A stretch of DNA of 51,009 nucleotides from an uncultured Prevotellaceae bacterium. GTDB taxonomy: Bacteria > Bacteroidota > Bacteroidia > Bacteroidales > Bacteroidaceae. Positions 1-8,313 of this stretch are shown piece after piece (the stretch's first letter is position 1; every line of letters begins with the position of its first letter). The stretch spans positions 1 to 51,009 of the forward strand of contig OMXV01000030.1 in assembly GCA_900315075.1 (NCBI GenBank). Reading direction: 5' to 3'. Under the pieces are notes generated by a model. The model was given only the letters and a program-made list of their open reading frames with translations, had not been told where the DNA came from and searched no databases. A program made the position numbers and the translations under genes.

Positions 1-181
1 TACAAAAGTACCTAAAATAAAGCAAACCGCAAAATTGGAACCCGTTGATTTAACGTAATTTAAGATTTTTGGGTACAAATTAGTGAAAAACTCGGATAGT
101 TAAAGCGACGCATGCAATTGAAGATTACGCTGCCCTCAACTCCTAACTTCTAACTCCTAACTCCAAACTAACAACGACCAC

Positions 182-721
182 TTACCTCTTACCCTTTACC
201 TCTGATAATACAAACTGCCAGACGACGATGCCGGTAGCGACGGAAACGTTGAGCGAATGTTTGGTGCCAAATTGTGGGATTTCCAAACATCCGTCACATT
301 GGTCCACCACCTCTTGGTGTACACCCTTTACCTCATTGCCTAAAACCACAGCATAGCGACATTCGGGGTCAAGGGAGAGGTTTTGCAACTTGGTGCTCCC
401 CTCCACCTGTTCGATGGCATAGACAAAATATCCCTCCTCATGCAGCGATGCCACCGCCTCCTGTGCTGTGGCAAAATACCGCCATCGCACACTATCCTCC
501 CCACCAAGTGCTGTTTTATGAATTTCCGGATGTGGCGGGCAAGCTGTGATGCCACACAGATAAATGGCTTCCACACGGAAGGCATCGCCCGTGCGGAAAA
601 CACTCCCCACATTATATAGTGACCGTACGTCGTCAAGCACGATTACCAACGGCAGTTTGTCGGCCTGCTGGAATTCCTCCACCGTCAGGCGCTGCATCTC
701 TATTGTCTTAAGCTTCCGCAT
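182..721 (-). CDS. TrmH/SpoU-family RNA 2'-O-methyltransferase
   Basis: Probable S-adenosylmethionine-dependent 2'-O-ribose methyltransferase acting on tRNA or rRNA in the cytoplasm. The 179 residues contain the three SPOUT motifs in order: motif 1 NVGSVFRTGDAF (37-48, with the family Asn37 and Arg43), motif 2 VVLGNEVKGV (125-134, Glu130) and motif 3 IPQFGTKHSLNVSVATG (148-164), which forms the knotted cofactor site. The length fits the compact members that lack an N-terminal RNA-binding extension. The substrate cannot be told from sequence; Bacteroidota carry several paralogues. It is followed upstream on the same strand by a repeat element and then sufE, so it is probably transcribed alone. 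The family call is firm; the RNA target is unknown. Confidence 0.9.
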   Translation of the reverse strand: MRKLKTIEMQRLTVEEFQQADKLPLVIVLDDVRSLYNVGSVFRTGDAFRVEAIYLCGITACPPHPEIHKTALGGEDSVRWRYFATAQEAVASLHEEGYFVYAIEQVEGSTKLQNLSLDPECRYAVVLGNEVKGVHQEVVDQCDGCLEIPQFGTKHSLNVSVATGIVVWQFVLSEVKGKR

Positions 722-784
722 TGATAAGGGGTAAAAGCCTTTAACTACTTTTAAACTACTTACTCTTTAATAATTTTATTTAAG

Positions 785-1085
785 TTTCGCAAGTGCATTT
801 ATACTCAGACGGCCTGTAAGGACAATGAGCAATCAGCCCAGGGCAACGCCCTGGGTTTGTAGTGTGAAAGGGAAAATTCGCCCCAAAGGGGCAAAAGCTT
901 TATAAATATGATGACTCTTTTGCCCTTACAGGGCGTACCAACCACCCATCGGTTATGATTACCCAGGGCGTTGCCCTGGGCTGATATCTTCTGGCCTTTC
1001 AGGCCGTCCTTGCCCCCAAAATTGGCTTTACATTCTATAACCATCATAAATATAGATTATTATAATTGCATATTCACTTGCGAAA
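785..1085. mobile_element. MITE-like palindromic repeat element
   Basis: A 301-base non-coding element bounded by the inverted pair TTTCGCAAGTG (785-795) and CACTTGCGAAA (1075-1085), with weaker complementarity further out. Inside are several hairpins: CCCAGGGC-aac-GCCCTGGG (837-855), a GCCCC/GGGGC hairpin near 880-893, a second CCCAGGGC/GCCCTGGG (962-980) and GGCCT/AGGCC near 993-1005. Elements with the 'agggcgttgccctgggct' hairpins recur in Bacteroidota genomes (from memory). The 80-codon reading frame across it follows the hairpins and is not convincing as a gene. Confidence 0.6.
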
Positions 1086-1096
1086 GTTGAATTATT

Positions 1097-1525
1097 TTAT
1101 TTCTGAGACGTCTCTATATTATATGCTAAGGCATAGACCCGTATCTGCTTCACCATGGCCAACAGGCCATTGCTGCGTGTGGGGCTGAGATGGTCGCTCA
1201 GTCCGATACGGTCGATGAAATAAAGTTCACTGTCAAGGATTTCCTGAGGTGTATGCTCGCTGAGCACACGGATGAGCAAAGCTATCAGACCCTTTACGAT
1301 AAGTGCATCGCTGTCGGCAGTGAAATACAGCAAGCCATCCTTATAGTCGGCCTGTATCCATACACGACTCTGGCAACCATTAATCAGGTTGCTCTCGGTT
1401 TTATACTTATCGTCGAGTGGCTCCAGTTCGCTGCCCAGGTCAATGAGCAGTTGATAACGGTCCATCCAATCGGTGAGGTCTTCAAATTCCTCAATAATCT
1501 CGTCTTGTAATTCGTTGATATGCAT
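1097..1525 (-). CDS. sufE: SufE family cysteine-desulfurase sulfur acceptor
   Basis: Cytoplasmic sulfur-transfer protein that accepts persulfide sulfur from a SufS-type cysteine desulfurase for Fe-S cluster assembly. The 142 residues match SufE/CsdE length. The acceptor cysteine is Cys51 in INGCQSRVW, the family's invariant segment. The later segments ALLIRVLSEHTPQEI (about 82-96) and GLSDHLSPTRSNGL (about 108-121) are also typical. The start at 1525 gives the usual short acidic helical N-terminus. It lies downstream of the U32 gene on the same strand; the 113-base gap is almost filled by a 9-base tandem repeat, so cotranscription is possible. No other suf gene is in the window. Confidence 0.93.
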   Translation of the reverse strand: MHINELQDEIIEEFEDLTDWMDRYQLLIDLGSELEPLDDKYKTESNLINGCQSRVWIQADYKDGLLYFTADSDALIVKGLIALLIRVLSEHTPQEILDSELYFIDRIGLSDHLSPTRSNGLLAMVKQIRVYALAYNIETSQK

Positions 1526-1541
1526 GGTTTTTGGAATATAT

Positions 1542-1631
1542 CGGAGTATTCGGAGTAATCAGAGTAATCAGAGTAATCAGAGTAATCGGAGTAATCGGAG
1601 TATTCGGAGTAATCGGAGTAATCGGAGTATT
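1542..1631. repeat. 9-base tandem repeat, CRGAGTAWT, 10 copies
   Basis: Ten consecutive 9-base units of the form cggagtaat / cagagtaat / cggagtatt, ending exactly at the stop codon region of the U32 gene and 16 bases before the sufE start. The same unit in the same orientation recurs at 20016-20069 and 22824-22940. It is divisible by three, so it stays open (Asp-Tyr-Ser type codons on the minus strand), but it lies between genes. Confidence 0.9.
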
Positions 1632-1638
1632 CCGAGAA

Positions 1639-2889
1639 TTACTCCCCTTCTTTCACTAATTTAAACAACTTATCGCTGGGCCGTATTTTCGCTGGCACAG
1701 GGATAGAGATATGCTGACCTTTATGAGCAGTTTCCACGGGTTGCAATTCATAGCGTATCTCGGTGGCATCGAGATAGATGACCCCCGTGGTAGGTCCGGT
1801 GATAAGCAGGTGGTCGCCCACGCTGAACTCAGCGGCATCACAAGTAAACTCAGCCACACCAAGGCGGGAATAGTATTTCACTCCTCTACCGACATACACT
1901 TTGCGGACAGTGGCATTGCTGCCATAGTTTTTGTTCCATTCGCCCAAGCGCTGACCTAAGTAATAGCCATCCCAGAAGCCACGGTTGAAGACACTGGCAA
2001 GCCGCTGGTCCCACTCATCTTTCTTCTCCTCGGTAAATGAACCATCAATCACACTGGCCATCGCCTCCTTGTAGCATTTCACCACGGTATAGACATACTC
2101 TGGTCCGCGTGCTCGTCCCTCAATTTTAAACACCCTGACACCAGCATTCATCATACGGTCGATAAAACGAATGGTTTTCAAGTCCTTAGGACTCATCACA
2201 TACTTGTTGTCTATCTCCAGTTGTGTGCCTGTCTCATTGTCGGTCACGGTATAGGAACGACGACACAGTTGCATGCACTCACCACGGTTGGCTGAGCGGG
2301 CAGCATTGTCAAGGCTGAGATAGCACTTACCACTGACAGCCATGCAAAGGGCACCGTGACAGAACATCTCGATACGCACAAGGTCGCCCTTCGGACCACG
2401 GATGTCCTGTTCCACTATTTGGCGGTGTATTTCCTCCACCTGTCGCATATTCAGTTCACGCGCCAGCACCACCACATCGGCAAACTGAGCATAGAAGCGT
2501 AGTGCATCGATGTTGCTGATATTGAGTTGAGTAGAGAGGTGCACCTCCTGCCCCACCTGTCGGCAATAGTTCATTACCGCTACATCACTGGCAATCACAG
2601 CGGTAATACCTGCCGCATGGGCAGCATCGATTATCTCACGCATCGCTGTCATGTCGTCATCATAAATGATGGTATTGACGGTGAGATAGGTCTTGATACC
2701 ATAGTTACCACACTCGGCGGCAACGTGGCGCAAATCATCCACAGTGAAGGTATTGGCGGAATGTGCTCGCATATTCAACTGACCGATACCGAAATACACA
2801 GAATCGGCCCCAGCCTGTATGGCTGCCACGAGCGACTCACGCGAGCCCACAGGTGCCATAATCTCATATTCTGTCGTCTTTTCCTTCAT
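1639..2889 (-). CDS. U32 family 'peptidase', probable RNA hydroxylation protein (TrhP/RlhA-like)
   Basis: Member of the peptidase U32 family. Characterised E. coli relatives (TrhP/YegQ, RlhA/YdcP) hydroxylate uridine or cytidine in tRNA or 23S rRNA using prephenate and a [4Fe-4S] cluster, so the peptidase label is probably historical. The 416 residues start with MAPVGSRESLVAAIQAGADSVYFG (11-34), a TIM-barrel entry, and have a cysteine cluster C177, C182, C189, C205 and C209 (CHGALCMAVSGKC and NRGECMQLC) fitting cluster ligands. The C-terminal third (about 320-416) is a small beta domain as in YegQ. Length is close to TrhP (about 450). A -7 box lies 20 bases upstream. Which RNA is modified is inference. 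Confidence 0.85.
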   Translation of the reverse strand: MKEKTTEYEIMAPVGSRESLVAAIQAGADSVYFGIGQLNMRAHSANTFTVDDLRHVAAECGNYGIKTYLTVNTIIYDDDMTAMREIIDAAHAAGITAVIASDVAVMNYCRQVGQEVHLSTQLNISNIDALRFYAQFADVVVLARELNMRQVEEIHRQIVEQDIRGPKGDLVRIEMFCHGALCMAVSGKCYLSLDNAARSANRGECMQLCRRSYTVTDNETGTQLEIDNKYVMSPKDLKTIRFIDRMMNAGVRVFKIEGRARGPEYVYTVVKCYKEAMASVIDGSFTEEKKDEWDQRLASVFNRGFWDGYYLGQRLGEWNKNYGSNATVRKVYVGRGVKYYSRLGVAEFTCDAAEFSVGDHLLITGPTTGVIYLDATEIRYELQPVETAHKGQHISIPVPAKIRPSDKLFKLVKEGE

Positions 2890-2908
2890 TTCACATACTT
2901 TTAGGCTG

Positions 2909-2916
2909 CAAAAATA
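2909..2916 (-). promoter_or_regulatory. Probable -7 box for the U32 gene
   Basis: On the minus strand this reads TATTTTTG, matching TAnnTTTG, 20 bases before the start codon. No TTTG is present at the expected -33 spacing, so support is only moderate. Confidence 0.45.
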
Positions 2917-2934
2917 CGAAATTATATTGAAGAT

Positions 2935-3180
2935 TGAAAATTGAAGATTGAAAATTGAAGATTGATAATTAAAAGGTAGTTAAAGGGGAGTTAAAAAGGA
3001 GTTAAAGAGTAGTTAAAGAGTAGTTAAAGGGACATTACAATTGAAAATTGAAGATTGAAAATTATGCTTCGCATGAATATCGGCTGCACCTCGGAAATTG
3101 AAACAAGTTTCATTTCACTCGGTTTGCACGATATTTGAAAATTGAAAATTGAAAGGGGAGTTAAAAAGGAGTTAAAGGTC
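2935..3180. repeat. Composite intergenic repeat cluster
   Basis: Most of the 491 bases between the U32 gene and the cysteine-peptidase gene is repetitive. It holds gaagattgaaaatt units (2930-2960), an 11-base gttaaagagta type tandem (about 2970-3030), a dispersed palindromic element (3061-3137, listed separately), and further gagttaaa units (3155-3178). No reading frame here is convincing. Confidence 0.75.
3061..3137 (-). repeat. Dispersed palindromic element R1, copy 1
   Basis: About 77 bases. Read on the minus strand it has the order outer arm AATATCG, box GTGCAAACCGAGTGAAAT, central palindrome GAAACTTGTTTC, box GAGGTGCAGCC, outer arm CGATATT, then ATGCGAAGCAT. Other copies are at 4641-4717, 4803-4879 and 33965-34041. 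Confidence 0.8.
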
Positions 3181-3194
3181 TATTTTCTCCGTAT

Positions 3195-3213
3195 GCGACG
3201 GTTTTGCCGTCGC
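3195..3213. repeat. REP-like hairpin GCGACGG/CCGTCGC, copy 1
   Basis: A perfect hairpin GCGACGG-ttttg-CCGTCGC preceded by 'tctccgtat'. Near-identical hairpins occur at 4586-4604 (opposite orientation), 17992-18010 and 34092-34110. Confidence 0.75.
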
Positions 3214-3264
3214 CGTAGTCCATTTATTTTGTTCTTTGAAAAAATGAAGATGGAAAATTGTCAT

Positions 3265-3298
3265 TTTGGCATAAAACCATTAATTTTGTGGCCAAAAT
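3265..3298 (+). promoter_or_regulatory. Candidate promoter for the cysteine-peptidase gene
   Basis: TTTG at 3265-3268 and TAATTTTG at 3291-3298 fit the Bacteroidota -33/-7 pattern, with a 22-base spacer that is slightly long. The predicted leader of about 75 bases contains gaggtgagaggtaagagg tandem units before the start at 3381. Confidence 0.5.
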
Positions 3299-3380
3299 CT
3301 CAGAGGCAAGAGGTGAGAGGTAAGAGGCATTTGTCCGAACTCCAACAACTCCTGAACTCCTGAATTCCCAATTAATCATC

Positions 3381-4442
3381 ATGCGCAATCTATACATCAT
3401 ACTTATCTCACTTTCGCTACTGGTCAGTTGCTCAGACGACAAGCTGGGAAACCAGCGGTTACCGGTGTCGTTCGACAATGTCATCCGATTGAGCACTACC
3501 CCTGTGAAAAACCAAGGTAACAATCAATTCTGCTGGGCATACGCCATGCTCGCTACCATCGAGACCGAACATATCATGCAGGGCGACTCCATCGACCTGT
3601 CGGCGGCCTATGTATTGAGAAACTTCCTGCATGAGCAGGCGTTGATGCGCTATAGCCAAAACACCCCAAAAGACATGAGCATCCGCGGTATGATCACCAT
3701 GTTACCACGTCTGATCGAACGTTATGGTGCCATGCCTTACACCTCGTATCGTATGCCAGAGAAATGGGACATAAACGTGACCCTTCGCAAATTGCAGCGC
3801 ATGGCCGATGCAGCACGGCTGCATGCCACTGGCATCGAAAAACTGTCGGAAGAGGTCATGGAATTACTCGATACAGAACTCTCCCCCACTGCCGACAATG
3901 TCTTCATGATGGGATGTCAGTACACACCCATAGAGTTTACCCACAGTATCATGAAACACGAAGAATATGTAGCGCTGACCAGTTTCAACCATCATCCCTG
4001 GGGGGTGCGCTTCCCATTGGAGGTGCCCGACAACTTATACCAAGACGAATTCCTCAATGTCAGGCTCGACTCACTCATGAACTATATCGACAGGGCACTT
4101 AAAAACAATCATCCCGTCTGCTGGGAGGGCGATGTGACCGAACCACTTTTCGACTTCAGTAAAGGTTATGCACTACTTGAAAACGACGACCAGATAGTAA
4201 CCCAAGAAAGCCGACAGCAAGATTTCAACCAAACAAAGACCACCGACGACCATACCATGGTCATCATTGGTATCGCACACGACGACCACGGTAAGAAATA
4301 CTACCTCTGTAAAAACTCATGGGGGGAGGAAAACCCCTACAACGGGTATATGTATCTCTCTGAAAACTATGTTCGCGCCAAAACCATAGCCATCATGCTG
4401 CCTGCAGCAGCACTACCTTCTTGGGATGAAATGGGGATATAA
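3381..4442 (+). CDS. C1 (papain/bleomycin hydrolase-like) family peptidase lipoprotein
   Basis: Lipoprotein cysteine peptidase, probably acting at the cell envelope. Residues 1-17 are a lipoprotein signal ending LLVSC with lipidated Cys17. The papain fold is visible: oxyanion Gln45 and nucleophile Cys51 (VKNQGNNQFCWAYA), catalytic His291 (DDHTMVIIG) and Asn312 (CKNSWGEENPYNGYMYLS). The region between 70 and 280 is large, as in bleomycin hydrolase/PepC-like members rather than papain itself. The 353-residue length is somewhat short for PepC. It stands alone between repeat clusters with its own candidate promoter. All catalytic residues are present, so activity is expected; the substrate is not known. 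Confidence 0.88.
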   Translation: MRNLYIILISLSLLVSCSDDKLGNQRLPVSFDNVIRLSTTPVKNQGNNQFCWAYAMLATIETEHIMQGDSIDLSAAYVLRNFLHEQALMRYSQNTPKDMSIRGMITMLPRLIERYGAMPYTSYRMPEKWDINVTLRKLQRMADAARLHATGIEKLSEEVMELLDTELSPTADNVFMMGCQYTPIEFTHSIMKHEEYVALTSFNHHPWGVRFPLEVPDNLYQDEFLNVRLDSLMNYIDRALKNNHPVCWEGDVTEPLFDFSKGYALLENDDQIVTQESRQQDFNQTKTTDDHTMVIIGIAHDDHGKKYYLCKNSWGEENPYNGYMYLSENYVRAKTIAIMLPAAALPSWDEMGI

Positions 4443-4545
4443 GAATATCTCAGAGGTAAGTGGTGAGAGGTAAGAGATTTCTTAGAGGTGAGAGGTAAGA
4501 GGTGAGAGGTAAGTGATGAGAGGTAAGTGGTGAGAGGTGAGAGGT

Positions 4546-4717
4546 AAGAGATTACCACTGCGGCTTTCGAAATGAGATGGCAGAGGCGACGGCAAAACCA
4601 TCGCATGCGGAGAAACTACCCCTACAGCAGCGATAATCTTCAAATATCGTGCAAACCGAAGGCAATGAAGCTCGCTTCTATTGCTGAGGTGCAGCCGATA
4701 TTCATGCGAAGCATAAT
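4546..4717 (-). repeat. Long inverted repeat arm (partner 33965-34148)
   Basis: This block matches the reverse complement of 33965-34148 with scattered substitutions and one gap of about a dozen bases. It contains the GCGACGG hairpin (4586-4604), the phrase 'aactacccctacagcagcga' and an R1 element (4641-4717). In this R1 copy the central palindrome is CAATGAAGC/GCTTCTATTG instead of GAAACTTGTTTC, but it is still self-complementary. Confidence 0.8.
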
Positions 4718-4802
4718 TGTCCATTTTCCATTTTCAATCTTCAATGGTATTGTCCCTTTAACTACTCTTTAACTACTTTTTAACTACCCTTTAACTACTC
4801 TT

Positions 4803-4879
4803 CAAATATCGTACAAACTGAGTGAAATGAAGCTTGTTTCAAATTCTGAGGTGCAGCCGATATTCATGCGAAGCATAAT
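4803..4879 (+). repeat. Dispersed palindromic element R1, copy 3
   Basis: Same order as the copy at 3061-3137, here on the plus strand: AATATCG, GTACAAACTGAGTGAAAT, a palindromic centre, GAGGTGCAGCC, CGATATT, ATGCGAAGCAT. Confidence 0.8.
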
Positions 4880-5020
4880 CTTCAATCTTCAATCTTCAAT
4901 CTTCAATGGTATTGTCCCTTTAACTACTCTTTAACTACTTTTTAACAACCCTTTAACTACCTTATTAATTTCTATCTTCAAATTTCAATCTTCAATATTC
5001 TATTTTCTAATATTTATTTG

Positions 5021-5028
5021 TACCTTTG
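5021..5028 (+). promoter_or_regulatory. Probable -7 box for the rpoN operon
   Basis: TACCTTTG matches TAnnTTTG and lies 20 bases before the start at 5049. The -33 position has only T-rich sequence, so this is a moderate call. It would drive the genes from 5049 to at least 7772. Confidence 0.5.
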
Positions 5029-5048
5029 CCACACATAAATGATAGGAC

Positions 5049-5696
5049 ATGGCAACAAAGAAAGGATGGAAAGATGAATATTGGCTGATGCTGATGTACT
5101 TGTATCTGAAGAAACCTGCTGGTGTGAAGCCCCTCTATTCACGCCATCTAATAGATTTGGCTATGGAATTACATCTGCCACCAAAGTACCTCTATCGTAA
5201 GATGTTCCAACTTCGCCGCCTAAGCACACCACGTTTGGAGCGACTGTGGAATACCTATTACGACAAACCACAGAAAATAGCCAAAGGCATCACGATGCTC
5301 CGTCAAATGAATGGATTCAACAATGCTGAGGAATTCTACGAGGGTGTGGAAATCAACGAGTCGTTTGTCAATGATTTCAAACCCTTGCACACGGCTCCCG
5401 ATATCAAACCTGTCGCCTTAGTGCTCATTCTCGACCTCTATTTCCGTCTCACACCCAATACAATGGTAAAGGAAACACCTGAAATCCAGGAACTTTCCGA
5501 ACTGACAAAAGTCAGCGCAGAGCGCATTGTGCAGGTGATGAACATCTATCAATGTTGCGATCCCTATTTAGTACGTGAGCAACAACCTAACGACGAACTC
5601 TCTGAGGCTTGTCAGCGCATCTGGCAACAATGGGGCAATGACAACCCCGAAGACCTTGCCGCATACGCCAACCAACTCAAAGATTATTTCAAATAA
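5049..5696 (+). CDS. Conserved hypothetical protein upstream of rpoN
   Basis: A 215-residue soluble protein with no signal peptide and no membrane segment. I do not recognise a named family. Visible features are a basic, aromatic N-terminus (GWKDEYWLMLMYLYLKKPAG), a helical region with KYLYRKMFQLRRL (49-61), and a leucine/valine-rich segment around 125-165 that could be a winged-helix-like or all-helical fold (ELSELTKVSAERIVQVMNIYQ). It ends 4 bases before the sigma-54 start, so the two are almost certainly cotranscribed and perhaps coupled. A regulatory link to RpoN is possible from position only. Confidence 0.75.
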   Translation: MATKKGWKDEYWLMLMYLYLKKPAGVKPLYSRHLIDLAMELHLPPKYLYRKMFQLRRLSTPRLERLWNTYYDKPQKIAKGITMLRQMNGFNNAEEFYEGVEINESFVNDFKPLHTAPDIKPVALVLILDLYFRLTPNTMVKETPEIQELSELTKVSAERIVQVMNIYQCCDPYLVREQQPNDELSEACQRIWQQWGNDNPEDLAAYANQLKDYFK

Positions 5697-5700
5697 CATC

Positions 5701-7149
5701 ATGGCCAACAGTCAAAGTCTCAAACAAGGACAACAACAGAAAGCCAAACAGCGACTGACACCCCAGCAACTGCTTGTGGGACAGATGATTGAGAAACCCA
5801 TCGACCAACTGCGGGAATTTGTGGAAAAAAAGGTACTGGAAAACCCCGCCCTTGAATCCTCACCCAAAGAAGAAGATGAGTGGGGAGGTGGTATGGGCGA
5901 AAATCAAACACCGCCAGACAACAGCAGCCTTTCCTTAACTGATAACCACGACGGCAGTACTTCCGACGACCGCTACGACAACGACGTTCCCATCCCAATC
6001 TACAACACCCAACGCACAGACATCACATACGGCGATACCACCTCGTTCTACGACAAACTGAAAGAACAGATGGGAGAGCATGAACTCGACAGCCAACAAC
6101 AGGAAATCATGAAATACCTCATCGGGTCGCTCGACAACGATGGACTGTTGCGCAAGGACACCGAGACTATCTGCGACGAACTCGCCATCTACTATGGCAT
6201 CGATGCCACCGCCAACGAGGTAGAGACTGTATTGACCATCCTACAACGATTCGACCCACCTGGAGTGGGGGCACACAACCTCAGAGAATGCCTGCTGCTA
6301 CAAATCGAGCGTAAAAAGCCCAGTTGGATAAAGACCATCACCAAGCAGATTGTCACCAACTATTTCGACGACCTGCTCAAAAACCATTGGCGCAAACTGC
6401 AAAATGTGTTGCATCTGAGTGATGAAGACAAAGAAGCCATCCAGAGCGAAATCAGAAAACTAAATCCCAAACCAGGTTCATCACTCGGAGAAGTGCAGGG
6501 ATTTAATATCCACCAAATCACACCCGACTTTATCGTCGATACCAACGATGATGGCTCTGTATCTTTTTCGCTCAACCAGGGCGACCTGCCCGATATTGCT
6601 GTCTCGGAAACATACATCGACATCCTCAACAACACCAAAAACATGTCGAAACGTGACCGTGAGGCACTCCCCATACTGCGCAAAGACTTGGAAAGTGCCA
6701 AAGGACTGATAGATGCTATCCAACAACGCCAACATACCTTGCAAGCCACCATGAAAGCTATCATTCGTCGGCAACGGAAATTTTTCCAAGACGGCGACGA
6801 AGCCGACCTGCGACCAATGATTCTCAAAGACATCGCCGACGACACCGGTCTCGACATCTCCACCATCTCACGTGTGACCAACGAGAAATACGCCCAGACA
6901 CGATGGGGCATTTTCCGACTGCGGTTCTTTTTTACCGATAGGTATGAGAAAGACGGCGAAGAGATGTCAACACGCAAAATCAAACTTGCCCTCCGCGAAA
7001 TCATCGACCACGAGAATAAACAGCACCCCCTCACTGATGCCAAACTGGAGGAAGAGATGAAGAAAAAAGGCTTTCCCATTGCACGACGTACCATCGTGAA
7101 ATACAGAGAACAAATGAAAATACCCAAATCAAGTCTTAGAAGAGAATGA
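5701..7149 (+). CDS. rpoN: RNA polymerase sigma-54 factor
   Basis: Alternative sigma factor that needs AAA+ activators to open promoters. The start at 5701 gives MANSQSLKQGQQQKAKQRLTP, the Gln-rich region I; earlier in-frame starts lie inside the upstream gene. The protein is 482 residues. It has region I (1-50), an acidic region II (about 60-110), the core-binding domain (about 120-260) and the DNA-binding domain, including TGLDISTISRVTNEKYAQT, the helix-turn-helix-like segment. The RpoN box ARRTIVKYRE (461-470), which reads the -24 element, ends the protein. The next gene overlaps its stop by 4 bases (ATGA). No enhancer-binding activator is in the window, so its regulon cannot be judged. 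Confidence 0.97.
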   Translation: MANSQSLKQGQQQKAKQRLTPQQLLVGQMIEKPIDQLREFVEKKVLENPALESSPKEEDEWGGGMGENQTPPDNSSLSLTDNHDGSTSDDRYDNDVPIPIYNTQRTDITYGDTTSFYDKLKEQMGEHELDSQQQEIMKYLIGSLDNDGLLRKDTETICDELAIYYGIDATANEVETVLTILQRFDPPGVGAHNLRECLLLQIERKKPSWIKTITKQIVTNYFDDLLKNHWRKLQNVLHLSDEDKEAIQSEIRKLNPKPGSSLGEVQGFNIHQITPDFIVDTNDDGSVSFSLNQGDLPDIAVSETYIDILNNTKNMSKRDREALPILRKDLESAKGLIDAIQQRQHTLQATMKAIIRRQRKFFQDGDEADLRPMILKDIADDTGLDISTISRVTNEKYAQTRWGIFRLRFFFTDRYEKDGEEMSTRKIKLALREIIDHENKQHPLTDAKLEEEMKKKGFPIARRTIVKYREQMKIPKSSLRRE

Positions 7150-7772
7150 ACACTATAAAGACGAAAAAAACCATCACCATCTGGGCTGAAGTGCTCAATG
7201 CCATATTCACCCCCATCATCCTGCCAACAATATGCGTGGTAATACTGTTCATGGTCAGTAATTTCAGTGTGTTTCCTAATGACAACAAATTGTTGACCAT
7301 CTGGATATTCTTTGCTTACTCACTATTACTGCCCACCGTATTGATTGCACTCTTTACACTATATCAAGGATGGACAAAAAAACAACTCTTTGAAAAAGAG
7401 CGACGAACTGTGCCATACGCCATTGCCATCGTCTGCTATCTATTCTGTTATTATATGTTGTGTCGGTATCAGATCATCTATCATATTAGATGCGTGATTA
7501 TCACGGCACTTATTATCTTAGTGGCATGCTCATTAATTAACCAAAAGACTAACGTATCCACACATAGTGCCGCCATGGGAGGTGCAACAGGACTGTTGGT
7601 CATCTATTCCATGCAGCATTTCCAATTCAACCCCATTTGGTGGCTCTGCCTCATCATCATCCTATCGGGAGTGATTGGCTCATGCCAAATTGTCCTACAC
7701 AGACACACATTTCAAGAAACATTTATTGGCTATTGCGTTGGTGTCATCGCAGCAATACTGTCGATTATTTGA
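7146..7772 (+). CDS. PAP2-like (phosphatidic acid phosphatase type 2) membrane protein
   Basis: A 208-residue integral membrane protein with about six hydrophobic segments (roughly 17-38, 49-69, 87-106, 112-130, 140-155 and 160-205). Near the C-terminal half it has STHSAAMGGATG (about 138-149) and LHRHTFQETFIGYCVG (about 183-198). These resemble the S-x-H and R-x(n)-H-x(3)-D/E motifs of the PAP2 superfamily, which dephosphorylates lipid phosphates such as undecaprenyl or phosphatidylglycerol phosphate. The final acidic residue is Glu instead of the usual Asp, so activity is uncertain. It overlaps rpoN by 4 bases and is translated from the same message. Confidence 0.65.
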   Translation: MNTIKTKKTITIWAEVLNAIFTPIILPTICVVILFMVSNFSVFPNDNKLLTIWIFFAYSLLLPTVLIALFTLYQGWTKKQLFEKERRTVPYAIAIVCYLFCYYMLCRYQIIYHIRCVIITALIILVACSLINQKTNVSTHSAAMGGATGLLVIYSMQHFQFNPIWWLCLIIILSGVIGSCQIVLHRHTFQETFIGYCVGVIAAILSII

Positions 7773-7806
7773 TTACTCTGTTTATTCCGATTTAAAAAAC
7801 TCAATA

Positions 7807-8313
7807 ATGACTCCTATCATCAGCATTATCATGGGCAGCACCAGCGACCTGCCCGTCATGGAAAAAGCCATGAAATTCTTAGAGGAAATGGAAATCCCCT
7901 TTGAAGTGAACGCCTTGTCGGCACACCGCACACCTGCAGCAGTAGAGCAATTTGCCCGTGGTGCACGTGACCGTGGCATCAAGGTGATTATTGCCGGAGC
8001 TGGCATGGCTGCCGCCCTCCCTGGCGTGATAGCCGCCTCCACCACACTCCCTGTCATTGGCGTGCCTATCAAAGGTATGCTCGACGGTCTGGACGCTCTC
8101 CTGAGTATCGTTCAAATGCCCCCGGGAATCCCTGTTGCCACCATGGGTGTCAATGGTGCCCAAAATGCTGCTATCTTAGCTGTTGAGATGCTCGCCTTGA
8201 GCGATGAAACCATTGCCGCCAAAATGGAGAATTATAAATCGACACTGGGTGAGAAGATAGAAAAAGCCAACGCCCAACTGAGCGAGATTTCTACCTATAA
8301 ATATAAGGTATGA
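7807..8313 (+). CDS. purE: N5-carboxyaminoimidazole ribonucleotide mutase
   Basis: Moves the carboxyl group from N5-CAIR to CAIR in purine synthesis. The start at 7807 gives MTPIISIIMGSTSDLPVMEKA and a 168-residue protein, the normal class I PurE length; a longer frame from 7675 would overlap the previous gene and is rejected. The substrate loops are intact: MGSTSDLPV (about 9-17), NALSAHRTP (about 38-46), AGAGMAAALPGVIAA (about 64-78) and GVPIKG. The stop overlaps the ispG start by 4 bases. No purK is present in the window. Confidence 0.96.
   Translation: MTPIISIIMGSTSDLPVMEKAMKFLEEMEIPFEVNALSAHRTPAAVEQFARGARDRGIKVIIAGAGMAAALPGVIAASTTLPVIGVPIKGMLDGLDALLSIVQMPPGIPVATMGVNGAQNAAILAVEMLALSDETIAAKMENYKSTLGEKIEKANAQLSEISTYKYKV

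Larger units (their letters stand above)
4443..5020. repeat. Composite intergenic repeat cluster
   Basis: The 606 bases between the peptidase gene and the next gene are almost all repeats. They comprise gaggtaagtggtgagaggt tandem units (4453-4550), the inverted block 4546-4717, tttaactactc tandem units (4756-4800 and 4917-4965), a second R1 element (4803-4879), and cttcaatcttcaat units (4880-4905, 4976-4995). I see no gene. The last 30 bases carry a promoter. Confidence 0.8.

Noticed and set aside
1-181. Possible gene fragment at the left edge
   Set aside because: No open frame, promoter pair or repeat of note beyond short ctcctaactt units near 137-165.
805-1047. 80-codon frame across the hairpin element upstream of the TrmH-type gene
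   Set aside because: It follows the palindromes of the repeat; no start context, signal or domain supports translation.
6360-7127. 255-codon minus-strand frame inside rpoN
   Set aside because: Ser/Arg-rich shadow of the sigma-54 coding sequence, which is certain from its RpoN box.
7675-7806. N-terminal extension of purE
   Set aside because: It would overlap the PAP2-like gene, and the family start MTPIISIIMGS lies at 7807.
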